Origin: Candidatus Flavonifractor merdigallinarum
GTDB taxonomy: Bacteria > Bacillota > Clostridia > Oscillospirales > Oscillospiraceae
Direction: 5' to 3'
Assembly (NCBI GenBank): GCA_019115265.1
Contig: DXDX01000031.1
Location: 1-36,302, forward strand
DNA: 36,302 bases
Below the pieces are notes generated by a model. The model was not told the origin of the DNA and searched no databases. It saw only the letters and a list, made by a program, of their open reading frames with translations. Below are positions 8,592-16,810 of this stretch, in pieces. Each line of letters opens with the position of its first letter. Within the stretch, counting starts at the first letter, position 1. The position numbers and the translations under genes are program-made.

Positions 8592-8673
8592 AAGCTCGAT
8601 CCCCTTTTTTATGTATTAAGGTATGCCGGGGCCTCCGCCCTTCATATAATGTTGCATTATGTATATTGTGCCT

Positions 8674-8703
8674 ATTGCGTAATGTTGCATAGTGCGCTAT
8701 AAT
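8674..8703 (+). promoter_or_regulatory. Candidate sigma-A promoter overlapping TAATGTTGCAT repeats
   Basis: TTGCGT-N17-TATAAT reading plus. Confidence 0.4.
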
Positions 8704-8785
8704 AACATTGTCAAGGGGGACAACCCCAAGACAAAAAACCGCCCCGCCCGGTTGGAGCGGACGGGGCAGAAAGGAGGCGGAGCGA

Positions 8786-8875
8786 ATGAAACGCATCTGT
8801 GGAGTGTGGTACTACAAAGGCATTGCCTATCCAACAGTGAGAGCGGCGCTTCTCGCCCCGTGGCCTAGCAAGTAA
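8786..8875 (+). CDS. 29-aa small ORF (MKRICGVWYYKGIAYPTVRAALLAPWPSK)
   Basis: Strong RBS aaaggaggcggagcgaATG; missing from ORF track because of length. Confidence 0.4.
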   Translation: MKRICGVWYYKGIAYPTVRAALLAPWPSK

Positions 8876-8895
8876 CTAGGCAACCCGGAAGGGCG

Positions 8896-8913
8896 CAGGG
8901 GCGAAAGCCCCTG
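8896..8913. repeat. GNRA-tetraloop hairpin CAGGGGC-GAAA-GCCCCTG
   Basis: 7-bp perfect stem with GAAA loop. Confidence 0.6.
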
Positions 8914-8979
8914 TGTCCCCTGGATGCCTAAATAATATCACAAAACGCCGCAAGGCGCAAGGAAAAAGGAGCGAACCAA

Positions 8980-9110
8980 ATGACGATGAATGTGAGACAA
9001 TTGCCATCTTTGACAGCCTGACTCCGGCCTACGTCCACATTATGACAGAGGACGTGAGCGGCCAGGCTGTGACCGGCACACCCGCCGAGGTGGAGCACAG
9101 ATGTGGGATA
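8980..9110 (+). pseudogene. Probable truncated/frameshifted small ORF of mobile-element origin
   Basis: RBS-preceded ATG (MTMNVRQLPSLTA*) closes after 13 codons while another frame continues as SLTPAYVHIMTEDVSGQAVTGTPAEVEHRCG. Confidence 0.35.
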
Positions 9111-9137
9111 GATCGGGGGTCAAGAATATTCCGCCCA

Positions 9138-10070
9138 TCATCCGGCGCATGTGGCCGGGTTGACGTGAATCATAATGTGTTTGACATCGGGGAAGGTCTG
9201 CTCCACATTGTGGTGAATTTGCTCCGCCACTGCGTGGGCCTCCCGTAGCGACTTGTCTCCATCCACCTGGATTTCCAAGTCAATATACACCTTGTTTCCA
9301 AACATTCTGGAGCGGAGCAAATCCACACAGACCACCCCATCCTGCGCGGCAATGTAGGTGCTCAGCTGCTTTTCGTAGTCCTCCCCGCAGGAGGTGTCCA
9401 GCAGTTTGACCACAGCGTCCTTCAGGATGTCATAGGAGACCTTCAAAATAAAGAGGCAGATGACCACACTGGCCACCGAGTCCAGCACGGGATAGCCCAG
9501 CATGGAGCCCGCGATACCGATGAGGGAGCCGATGGAGGAAAAGGCGTCCGAGCGGTGGTGCCAGGCGTCGGCCAGAAACGCGCTGGAGTGAATGAGCTTG
9601 GCGTAATAGCGAGTGTACCAGTACATGGCCTCTTTGCCTACAATGGAGACAATGGCGGCGATGAGCGCGATGGCGCTGGGAATGGCCAGGGTTTCATAGC
9701 TGCGGGAGAGGATGGTCTCCAGACCGGCCTTGCCAATGCCCAGCCCGGTCAGCAGCAAAACGGCCCCCAGCAGCAGAGAGGCGATGCACTCCAGGCGCTC
9801 ATGCCCATAGGGGTGGGCGGAGTCGGAGGCTTTCTTGGAAATTTTGACGCCCACCCAGGCGATCAGCGTGGTGAGCACGTCAGAAAAGGAGTGTACTGCG
9901 TCCGAAATCATGGCGCTGGAGTGGCCGCTCACACCGGCAAAGAGCTTGAAGCCGGAGAGTACCGCGTTGCCAATGACGCTGACCAGCGACAGCTTTCGGA
10001 TGATGGCGGCCTCGTTGAGGGTGTTTGGCTGGGTGTCGGGAGAGAGGGGGGTGTTGTTCCTGGTTGTCAT
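9138..10070 (-). CDS. Cation diffusion facilitator (CDF) family metal efflux transporter
   Basis: 'AMISDAVHSFSDVLTTLIAWVGVKIS...HPYGHERLECIASLLLG...ADAWHHRSDAFSSIGSLIGI'; start MTTRNNTPLSP. Confidence 0.9.
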   Translation of the reverse strand: MTTRNNTPLSPDTQPNTLNEAAIIRKLSLVSVIGNAVLSGFKLFAGVSGHSSAMISDAVHSFSDVLTTLIAWVGVKISKKASDSAHPYGHERLECIASLLLGAVLLLTGLGIGKAGLETILSRSYETLAIPSAIALIAAIVSIVGKEAMYWYTRYYAKLIHSSAFLADAWHHRSDAFSSIGSLIGIAGSMLGYPVLDSVASVVICLFILKVSYDILKDAVVKLLDTSCGEDYEKQLSTYIAAQDGVVCVDLLRSRMFGNKVYIDLEIQVDGDKSLREAHAVAEQIHHNVEQTFPDVKHIMIHVNPATCAG

Positions 10071-10152
10071 AAAAGAATCCTCCTGTTGTCTCCGAGCTCT
10101 GGAATGGCTCTGATTTATTCTCTTATGAGCACTTGAGCAAAAACCGTTCCAA

Positions 10153-10197
10153 CAAAAAACGCATCTGTGGAACATACAACTGTCCCACAGATGCGTT
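10153..10197 (-). terminator. Leader intrinsic terminator / riboswitch expression platform upstream of the CDF gene
   Basis: Minus strand: AACGCATCTGTGG-gacagttgtatgtt-CCACAGATGCGTT followed by TTTTT. Confidence 0.9.
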
Positions 10198-10258
10198 GAC
10201 ATCTGCTGCCGCATCGCGGCCCGGCCCCATGGCCCGGAGGCCATCGCCTGCTCAGTTT
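10178..10258 (-). ncRNA. NiCo (czcD) riboswitch aptamer
   Basis: Minus strand AAACTGAGCAGGCGATGGCCTCCGGGCCATGGGGCCGGGCCGCGATGCGGCAGCAGATGTCAACGCATCTGTGGGACAGTT; conserved GAGCAGGC, GCCGGGC and GGGACAG segments, four-way junction stems, upstream of CDF gene. Confidence 0.93.
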
Positions 10259-10315
10259 GTACTGTTGAGCTCTCATCCAAAGCGGATGCGGTGCAGTGCA
10301 AAGAAGAGTTGGTTG

Positions 10316-10344
10316 ACTATACCATATCTTATGCGCAATGTCAA
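10316..10344 (-). promoter_or_regulatory. Sigma-A promoter of the riboswitch-CDF transcript
   Basis: Minus strand TTGACA-N17-TATAGT. Confidence 0.85.
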
Positions 10345-10432
10345 GAAGAAGTGCGCGAATCTTTGCGGAAAATTTGTGAGAACAGCCAAAGCGGAAGCGG
10401 AGGCACCCGGCGATTTTCCGTGGTTTTGATGG

Positions 10433-10462
10433 TTGCATATTGCTAACTATACATGCTATAAT
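10433..10462 (+). promoter_or_regulatory. Candidate sigma-A promoter of the iron ABC transporter operon
   Basis: TTGCAT-N18-TATAAT with CTAACTAT half-site in the spacer. Confidence 0.5.
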
Positions 10463-10529
10463 ACCTGCGAGATGTGCAGTGCGTGATGCATGGTAAGACC
10501 AATCGGCGCTGGACATCTTTTTTTGCACA

Positions 10530-10551
10530 ATAGTTAGTTATGACTAACTAT
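10530..10551 (+). promoter_or_regulatory. Perfect palindrome, candidate metalloregulator operator
   Basis: ATAGTTAGT-TATG-ACTAACTAT just upstream of the first permease gene. Confidence 0.7.
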
Positions 10552-10567
10552 AATATGGAAAAGAGGA

Positions 10568-11620
10568 GTGGATGGTATCAAATCTATGCGTTCAACCCCT
10601 GTTTTGGCCCTGATTCTGCTGGTGTTGTCAGTCGGGTCTCTGTTTGTAGGGGTCATTCGCCTGTCCCCCGGCGAGCTGCTGGCGGGCAATCTTTCTCTGT
10701 GGGAGATTTTTCTGGTCTCCCGGCTGCCCCGCCTGTTGGCCCTCTTGTGCACCGGGATTGGCATGAGTGTGGCCGGTCTTATCATGCAGCAGCTGTGCAG
10801 CAACAAATTTGTCTCCCCCACCACAGGCGCCACCATCTCGTCCGCCCAGTTCGGCATTCTCCTGGCGCTGCTGTTTCTCCCGGAGTCCACCCTGTGGGGG
10901 CGGGCGCTCTTTGCCTTTGCCGCCGCCATTGTGGGAACCTGGATATTTGTGTGGTTCATTCAGCGCATCCAGTTCAAGGATGTGGTGATGGTCCCCCTGG
11001 TGGGGATTATGTTCGGCAATGTCATCGGCGGCATCACCAGCTATCTGGCCTATCAGTACGAGATGACCCAGGCCCTCTCCTCCTGGCTGGTGGGGCACTT
11101 TTCACTGGTGCTCAAGGGCCGGTATGAGATTGTGTGGCTGACGGTGCCGCTGGTGGTGCTGGCGTTCCTCTTTGCCAACTATTTCAACATTGTGGGGCTG
11201 GGGAAGGACTTTTCCAAAAATCTGGGTGTCCCCTACAATCTGGTGCTCTTCCTGGGGCTGACTATTGCCGCCATGATTACCGCCTCCATTGTGGTGGTGG
11301 TGGGCTCTATCTCCTACATCGGGCTCATTGTACCCAATGTGGTGGCCATGTACAAGGGGGACAAAATCCGGGGCACACTGGCGGACACCGCCCTCTTTGG
11401 GGCGATCTTTGTGCTGGTATGCGATATGATTGGGCGTGTGGTCATCTACCCCTATGAACTGCCCATTGAGCTCATTGTGGGGATTCTGGGCAGCCTTATC
11501 TTCATTGCCCTGCTGTTCTACCGCTTGAAGCACGGGCGCAAGGCCATCCGGCTGGGGAGCGCCTCCCACAGCGGCTGTGCCGCCCCGGTGCGGGCGGTGG
11601 AAGGGGGTGGGGAGCGATGA
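10568..11620 (+). CDS. FecCD-type iron/siderophore ABC transporter permease
   Basis: 'GVIRLSPGELLAGNLSLWEIFLVSRLPRLLALLCTGIGMSVAGLIMQQLCSNKFVSPTTGATISSAQFGILLALL'; GTG start. Confidence 0.92.
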   Translation: MDGIKSMRSTPVLALILLVLSVGSLFVGVIRLSPGELLAGNLSLWEIFLVSRLPRLLALLCTGIGMSVAGLIMQQLCSNKFVSPTTGATISSAQFGILLALLFLPESTLWGRALFAFAAAIVGTWIFVWFIQRIQFKDVVMVPLVGIMFGNVIGGITSYLAYQYEMTQALSSWLVGHFSLVLKGRYEIVWLTVPLVVLAFLFANYFNIVGLGKDFSKNLGVPYNLVLFLGLTIAAMITASIVVVVGSISYIGLIVPNVVAMYKGDKIRGTLADTALFGAIFVLVCDMIGRVVIYPYELPIELIVGILGSLIFIALLFYRLKHGRKAIRLGSASHSGCAAPVRAVEGGGER

Positions 11621-12594
11621 ACCTCGCCGCTGTCCGGGCTAACCGGACCAAGCTGCTGGTACTTACGGCACTGGTGCTTCTGTGTGCCGCCGGTTATCTT
11701 CTGGTGGAGGTCAACCTCCACAACCCCAAGCTCTTTGCCTATGCCATGAAGCTCCGTACCCCCAAGCTCATCGTCATGCTCCTGACCGCCTTTGCCATTG
11801 GCGGGGCCTCCATTGTGTTCCAGTCCATCATCAACAATACCATTGTCACCCCCTGCCTCCTGGGGATGAATTCCCTGTACACCCTCATTCACACGGCGGT
11901 GGTGTTTTTTCTGGGTTCGGGGAGCGCCATTGTCCTCAACGCCAATTTGGCCTTTGGGGTGGATGTGGTGCTGATGGGGCTTACCGCCACGGTGATTTAC
12001 AGCTGGATTTTTCAAAAGACCCGGCACAATGTGCTCTATGTGCTGCTGGTAGGGACGGTCCTCACCTCCTTTTTCGGCAGCATCCAGACCACCCTCACCC
12101 GGGTGATGGACCCCAATGAGTACGACACGCTTCTCACGACCCTGGTGGCCAGCTTCAGCAACATCAATTCGGAGATTATCCTCTTTGCGGTGGTGCTTCT
12201 GGCTGCGGTGACTTTTGCCCTGCGCCGGGAGCTGGCCCTGCTGGATGTGCTCACGCTGGGGAAGGCGCAGGCCATCAATCTGGGGGTGGACTATGACAAG
12301 TGTATCCGCCGCCTGCTGCTGGGGGTGACGCTGTATATCGCGGTGGCCACCGCGCTGGTGGGGCCCATTTCCTTCCTGGGGCTCATCATCGCTAACCTCT
12401 CCCGCCAGCTGCTGAAAACCTACCGCCACAGCCAGCTGATTCTGGGCTCCGCCCTGTTTGGGATGCTGGTGCTGGTGGGAGGGCAGCTGCTGGTGGAGCA
12501 CGTCTACTCCTACGCGATTCCTGTCAGCGTATTTATCACCGTGGGCGGGGGGCTCTACTTCCTCTACCTCCTGCTCACCAGAAAGAAGGTTTGA
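11617..12594 (+). CDS. FecCD-type iron/siderophore ABC transporter permease (second subunit)
   Basis: 'FAIGGASIVFQSIINNTIVTPCLLGMNSLYTLIHTAVVFFLG'; ATGA overlap with first permease. Confidence 0.9.
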   Translation: MNLAAVRANRTKLLVLTALVLLCAAGYLLVEVNLHNPKLFAYAMKLRTPKLIVMLLTAFAIGGASIVFQSIINNTIVTPCLLGMNSLYTLIHTAVVFFLGSGSAIVLNANLAFGVDVVLMGLTATVIYSWIFQKTRHNVLYVLLVGTVLTSFFGSIQTTLTRVMDPNEYDTLLTTLVASFSNINSEIILFAVVLLAAVTFALRRELALLDVLTLGKAQAINLGVDYDKCIRRLLLGVTLYIAVATALVGPISFLGLIIANLSRQLLKTYRHSQLILGSALFGMLVLVGGQLLVEHVYSYAIPVSVFITVGGGLYFLYLLLTRKKV

Positions 12595-12596
12595 CC

Positions 12597-13349
12597 ATGC
12601 GTATCCAAGAACTGACCAAACAGTATGACGGCAAGACTGTGGTAGACGCCGTCTCCTTCTCCATTCCCAAGGGGAAGGTCATCTCCCTCATTGGCCCAAA
12701 CGGCGCGGGAAAATCCACCGTCATGGGGATGATTTCCCGCCTCATTGCCCACGACAGCGGACTGGTGGACTTTGAGGGGAAGGACATCGGCAAATGGAAG
12801 GGCCGGGAGCTCTCCAAGCGCCTGGCTATCCTCACACAGAGCAACCACATCCAGATGAAGCTCACCGTGCGGGAGCTGGTGACCTTTGGCCGCTTCCCCT
12901 ACTCGGGAAACCGGGTGACGCCGGAGGACCAGGCCATCATTGATAGGGCCATTGCCTATCTGGAGCTGAAGGAGTTTCAGGACCGCTTTCTGGATGAGCT
13001 CTCCGGCGGACAGCGCCAGCGGGCCCTCATCGCCATGGTCATCGCCCAGGATACCGAGTATGTCCTCCTGGACGAGCCCACCAACAACCTGGATATCTAC
13101 CACGCTACCAATATGATGAAGATTGTCCGCCGCCTGTGCGACGAGCTGGGCAAGACCGTCATTCTGGTGCTCCATGAGATCAACTATGCCGCCTTCTACT
13201 CAGACTATATCTGTGCCTTCAAGGACGGCAAAATTGCCAAATTTGGCACCGTCGAGGAGGTGATCACCAAAGAGAATCTGTCGGAGATCTACCAAGTCGA
13301 TTTCGAGATTCTGAACATCGCGGGAAAACCCCTGTCCATCTATTATTAA
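12597..13349 (+). CDS. Iron/siderophore ABC transporter ATP-binding protein
   Basis: Walker A GPNGAGKST, signature LSGGQRQRALIAMVIAQ, Walker B YVLLDEPTN. Confidence 0.95.
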   Translation: MRIQELTKQYDGKTVVDAVSFSIPKGKVISLIGPNGAGKSTVMGMISRLIAHDSGLVDFEGKDIGKWKGRELSKRLAILTQSNHIQMKLTVRELVTFGRFPYSGNRVTPEDQAIIDRAIAYLELKEFQDRFLDELSGGQRQRALIAMVIAQDTEYVLLDEPTNNLDIYHATNMMKIVRRLCDELGKTVILVLHEINYAAFYSDYICAFKDGKIAKFGTVEEVITKENLSEIYQVDFEILNIAGKPLSIYY

Positions 13350-13390
13350 CACAGTTTTTCGGTACTTTTTTCAGAAAAGGAGCAATTGAA

Positions 13391-14392
13391 ATGAAGAAGA
13401 CACTTCCCCTTGTCCTGGCCGCCGCCCTCTCCCTGAGCCTGGTGGGCTGTTCCGGCACCGCCGCCCAGCCCACCGCGTCCCAGTCCGAGCCCTCCGCCGG
13501 AGTGGTGGAGACGCAGGCCCCCGCGTCCATCACCATTACCTCCCTCAACGGCGCCAAGGAGGAGGTGGAGCTGGAGGTGCCCTACAACCCCCAGCGGATC
13601 GCGATTCTGGATATGGCCGCGCTGGACATTCTGGACGCCCTGGGCGTAGGGGACCGGGTGGTGGGGACCGCCGACACCAGCCTGGATTACCTCCAGAGCT
13701 ACATCACCGAGGACATTGCCAATCTGGGCACCATCAAGGAGGCGGATTTGGAGGCGGTCATGGCCGCCGAGCCCGATGTCATCTTCATCGGCGGCCGTCT
13801 GGCCACATCCTATGATGCCCTCCGTGAGATTGCCCCGGTGGTCTACCTGGCCACCGACACGGACCTGGGTGTGGTGGAGAGTGTGCGGAAGAACGCATCC
13901 ACCATCGCCTCCCTCTTCGGCCTGGAGAGCAAGGTAGAGGAGCTGATGGCAGGGTTTGACCGCCGGATTGAGACCCTCCAAACGTTTGCCGATGGCAAAA
14001 CTGCCATTGTGGGCATGGTGACCAGCGGCAGCTACAATGTGCTGGGCAACGACGGCCGCTGCTCCATCATCGGCCGGGAAATTGGCTTTGAGAACATCGG
14101 CATCAACGCCAATCTGGACACCTCCACCCACGGCAATGAGGCCTCCTTCGAGTTCATTGTGGACAAAGCCCCGGACTACCTCTTTGTGATGGATCGGGAC
14201 GCCGCCATTGGGACCGAGGGGGCGAAGCTGGCCCAGGACGTGATGGAAAATGAGCTGGTCATGGGCACGGACGCCTACAAAAATGGCCATGTGGTCTATC
14301 TGGCTCACCCCGCCGTGTGGTACACCGCGGAGGGGGGCATCACCGCGCTGGACCAGATGCTCCAGGATCTGGAGAGTGCGCTGTTGGGCTGA
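13391..14392 (+). CDS. Iron/siderophore ABC transporter substrate-binding lipoprotein (CeuE/YclQ-like)
   Basis: Lipobox LVGC; 'NPQRIAILDMAALDILDALGVGDRVVGTADT... EPDVIFIGGR'. Confidence 0.92.
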   Translation: MKKTLPLVLAAALSLSLVGCSGTAAQPTASQSEPSAGVVETQAPASITITSLNGAKEEVELEVPYNPQRIAILDMAALDILDALGVGDRVVGTADTSLDYLQSYITEDIANLGTIKEADLEAVMAAEPDVIFIGGRLATSYDALREIAPVVYLATDTDLGVVESVRKNASTIASLFGLESKVEELMAGFDRRIETLQTFADGKTAIVGMVTSGSYNVLGNDGRCSIIGREIGFENIGINANLDTSTHGNEASFEFIVDKAPDYLFVMDRDAAIGTEGAKLAQDVMENELVMGTDAYKNGHVVYLAHPAVWYTAEGGITALDQMLQDLESALLG

Positions 14393-14397
14393 GGCGG

Positions 14398-14940
14398 TCA
14401 GTCAGAGGACTCCCCGGTGGACGGGGTGTCCCCGCCGGTGCTGGGCGCGGAGGGCGCGGCCTGAAGGGAAGGACTGCTCCTTTCAGGGGCGCTGTTGTAG
14501 GTGGTGGACGCCGCATCGTCCTCCTTGCCCTGGACCGCGCTTTTCCACTTCTTGGGGTTGTCATTGGGCTGGCGGGAGGCCATGGCCATCATATAGAGCT
14601 GTGCATTGTGTTTGATGAGGTAGCGCATGTCTTTGGCGGGCACTTTGTCCCCCTTGCGGATGCGGGACGCGATTTTGGCGCACAATTTCAGCTTCTCCAT
14701 GGCGTCGCTGAGCACATCGCTGGAGTCCTCTTCTTTCTGAGGCCGGAACAGCGCAACCAGGCCCCTGGGCGCCTGGGCCTTTTGGGCCTGGGTCTGGAGC
14801 AATGCCACGGCCTGTTGGGAGAGCTGTAAGCGGTCGCTGGATGGGACGGACAGGCGAGCGGAATTCCCCGGCTGTCTGGCGGCGCTGGACTGCTTGGAAG
14901 AGCCGGGCGTTGAGGCGGCTGAGACATGGGATACGTCCAT
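14398..14940 (-). CDS. Hypothetical protein, low-complexity termini
   Basis: 180 aa ORF, conserved-looking core 'SDAMEKLKLCAKIASRIRKGDKVPAKDMRYLIKHNAQLYMMAM'. Confidence 0.6.
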   Translation of the reverse strand: MDVSHVSAASTPGSSKQSSAARQPGNSARLSVPSSDRLQLSQQAVALLQTQAQKAQAPRGLVALFRPQKEEDSSDVLSDAMEKLKLCAKIASRIRKGDKVPAKDMRYLIKHNAQLYMMAMASRQPNDNPKKWKSAVQGKEDDAASTTYNSAPERSSPSLQAAPSAPSTGGDTPSTGESSD

Positions 14941-15014
14941 CAAAAATCCTCCTTTCCATGCTTAGGTTCTCTTACTTTCTATATCGGCAGAGAATTCCAC
15001 TGGGAAAACAGCAA

Positions 15015-15053
15015 AAGGCCGGACCACAGAACTTTTTTCTGTGGTCCGGCCTT
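15015..15053 (-). terminator. Intrinsic terminator at end of pst-pho operon
   Basis: AAGGCCGGACCACAG...CTGTGGTCCGGCCTT with T-run in minus direction. Confidence 0.85.
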
Positions 15054-15066
15054 GTTTGCAGGAAAC

Positions 15067-16794
15067 TCAGGCGCAGGGGAGGGTGATGCGGAAGGTGGTG
15101 CCCTGGTCCAGCTGGCTCTCCACCTGGATGTGACCGCCGTAGAGCGCCACAATGTGCTTTACGATGGCCAGGCCCAGGCCGGTGCCCCCCGCCTTGCGGG
15201 TGCGGCCCCGGTCCACCCGGTAGAACCGCTCAAAAATCCGGTCCAGGGACTCCGGCGGGATGCCGATGCCGGTATCGGAGACAGTGAGCACCGCCTGACC
15301 ATTCTCACATCCGGTGGTGATGGACACCTGCCCGCCGGGGCGGTTGTACTTGATGCCGTTCTCCGCCAGGTTGAGGATGACCTCCCGAAGCCGGTCCGGG
15401 GAGAGGGCGGCGGTACACTCATCGCCGGAGACGGTGAGGGTGACCTCCTGCTCCTTGGCCTTCAGGTCCAAAAGGTCTGCCGCCTCGCGAGCGGTGGCCA
15501 GCAGAGGGGCGGAGCCGCCCTCCTGGTCGATGGCCACCGAGTCCAGCTCGGAGATTTTCAAAATGTCATTGATAAGGGCGATGAGCCGGTCCACCTCCAC
15601 CCCGATGAGGGAGAAAAAGCGCTTCTGGTCCTCCGGCTCGGTGACCATGCCAGAGGAGAGCATGTCGGTAAAGCCCTTGATGGAGGTGAGGGGGGTCTTG
15701 AGCTCGTGGGAGACATTGGCGGTGAAGTCGCTGCGGATGTGCTCCGCCCGCTTGAGCTCGGTGACATCGGACAGGAGGATGGAGGTGCCCACCCGCTGCC
15801 CCTCGTACTGCTGCCCCGAGACGGGGGAGAGGAAGAAGCGCAGGCTGCGCCCCGGCATGGGCAAATCGTCCACATCCAGCACCACCTGGGTCTTTTGGCT
15901 GTGGCACTGCTCCATGGCCTCCCGCAGGCGGCGGCTGCGGGTGGGGAGGAGCAGGCCGGAGAGGTCGCTGGAGTCCTCCGGCACCCCGAACAGCTCCCGG
16001 GCGGCCCGGTTACAGGCCAGCAGCCCGCCCTTCTCGTCCAGCAGGAGAAGGCCCTCGTCCATACAGTCTAGAATGAGGTTTACCTTGTCCCGCTCGCTGG
16101 TCAGGCTGTGGATGGAATCCCCCAGCCGCTCCACCAGCTTGTCAATGTAGCGCAGAATGGGCCGCAGCTCGTCGTCCCCCCGGTAGGCGTCCAGACTGGT
16201 AGGCGCCGCCCCGGAGAGCACACTGGACAGGGCGTCCCCCACCGCCCCCAGAGGGGCCACCGCCCGCTGGGCCATCCGGCGGGAGAGGGCCAGGGCCATC
16301 AGCAGCGCCACCACCGAGGCGGCCAGCAGCCCCAAAGTCCCCCGCCACACCAGACTGTCAATGGAGGAGAGGGGCATGGAGGCCCTTCCAATCATGCCGT
16401 CGGTGAAGCGCTTGGCCACATAGAGCATGGGCACTCCCACCGTGTCCGAGGCGCGGGTGTCCTCCCCCCAGCCGGTGGCCAGAGCGGCGATGACCTCCGG
16501 GCGGTTGGCGTGATTCTCCAGGGTGCCGGCCTCCGCGCCGGTGTCAATGAGGACGGTGCCGTCCGGGTCAATGATGGTCAGGCGCTTGTCGGGGGCGGCC
16601 TGCTGAAACTGCTCTGCGGCGGCCTGGGCGTTGGTAATCTGGCTCTGGCTGTCCATGAGAATCAGCAGTTCTTTCAGGCTCTCCAGCGAATCCTCCCGCT
16701 CCTGATTGAAGAGGAACCACACCCCCATGGCATTGGACACCAGGAGAGCGACCAGAACAATGAGTAAAGTGGCGGCGGTCAGACGTTTTTTCAT
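15067..16794 (-). CDS. phoR: Phosphate regulon sensor histidine kinase PhoR-like
   Basis: PAS region plus 'FTANVSHELKTPLTSIKGFTDML' and 'GTGLGLAIVKHIVALYGGHIQVES'. Confidence 0.92.
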   Translation of the reverse strand: MKKRLTAATLLIVLVALLVSNAMGVWFLFNQEREDSLESLKELLILMDSQSQITNAQAAAEQFQQAAPDKRLTIIDPDGTVLIDTGAEAGTLENHANRPEVIAALATGWGEDTRASDTVGVPMLYVAKRFTDGMIGRASMPLSSIDSLVWRGTLGLLAASVVALLMALALSRRMAQRAVAPLGAVGDALSSVLSGAAPTSLDAYRGDDELRPILRYIDKLVERLGDSIHSLTSERDKVNLILDCMDEGLLLLDEKGGLLACNRAARELFGVPEDSSDLSGLLLPTRSRRLREAMEQCHSQKTQVVLDVDDLPMPGRSLRFFLSPVSGQQYEGQRVGTSILLSDVTELKRAEHIRSDFTANVSHELKTPLTSIKGFTDMLSSGMVTEPEDQKRFFSLIGVEVDRLIALINDILKISELDSVAIDQEGGSAPLLATAREAADLLDLKAKEQEVTLTVSGDECTAALSPDRLREVILNLAENGIKYNRPGGQVSITTGCENGQAVLTVSDTGIGIPPESLDRIFERFYRVDRGRTRKAGGTGLGLAIVKHIVALYGGHIQVESQLDQGTTFRITLPCA

Positions 16795-16810
16795 ACCATG
16801 AGTACGCTCC

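Noticed and set aside
8788-10172. Shared 15-nt string aaacgcatctgtgga at the 29-aa ORF start and in the riboswitch terminator
   Set aside because: Short; in the second location it is explained by riboswitch/terminator pairing. Likely coincidence unless more of the flanks match.
10530-10551. Fur box at the iron importer
   Set aside because: Palindrome arms (AGTTAGT/ACTAACT) do not resemble the GATAAT-type Fur consensus; called an unidentified metalloregulator candidate instead.
14926-16071. 381-aa plus-strand ORF opposite phoR (and similar ones opposite phoB, phoU, pstA and pstS)
   Set aside because: Shadow ORFs antisense to well-recognised pho/pst genes.
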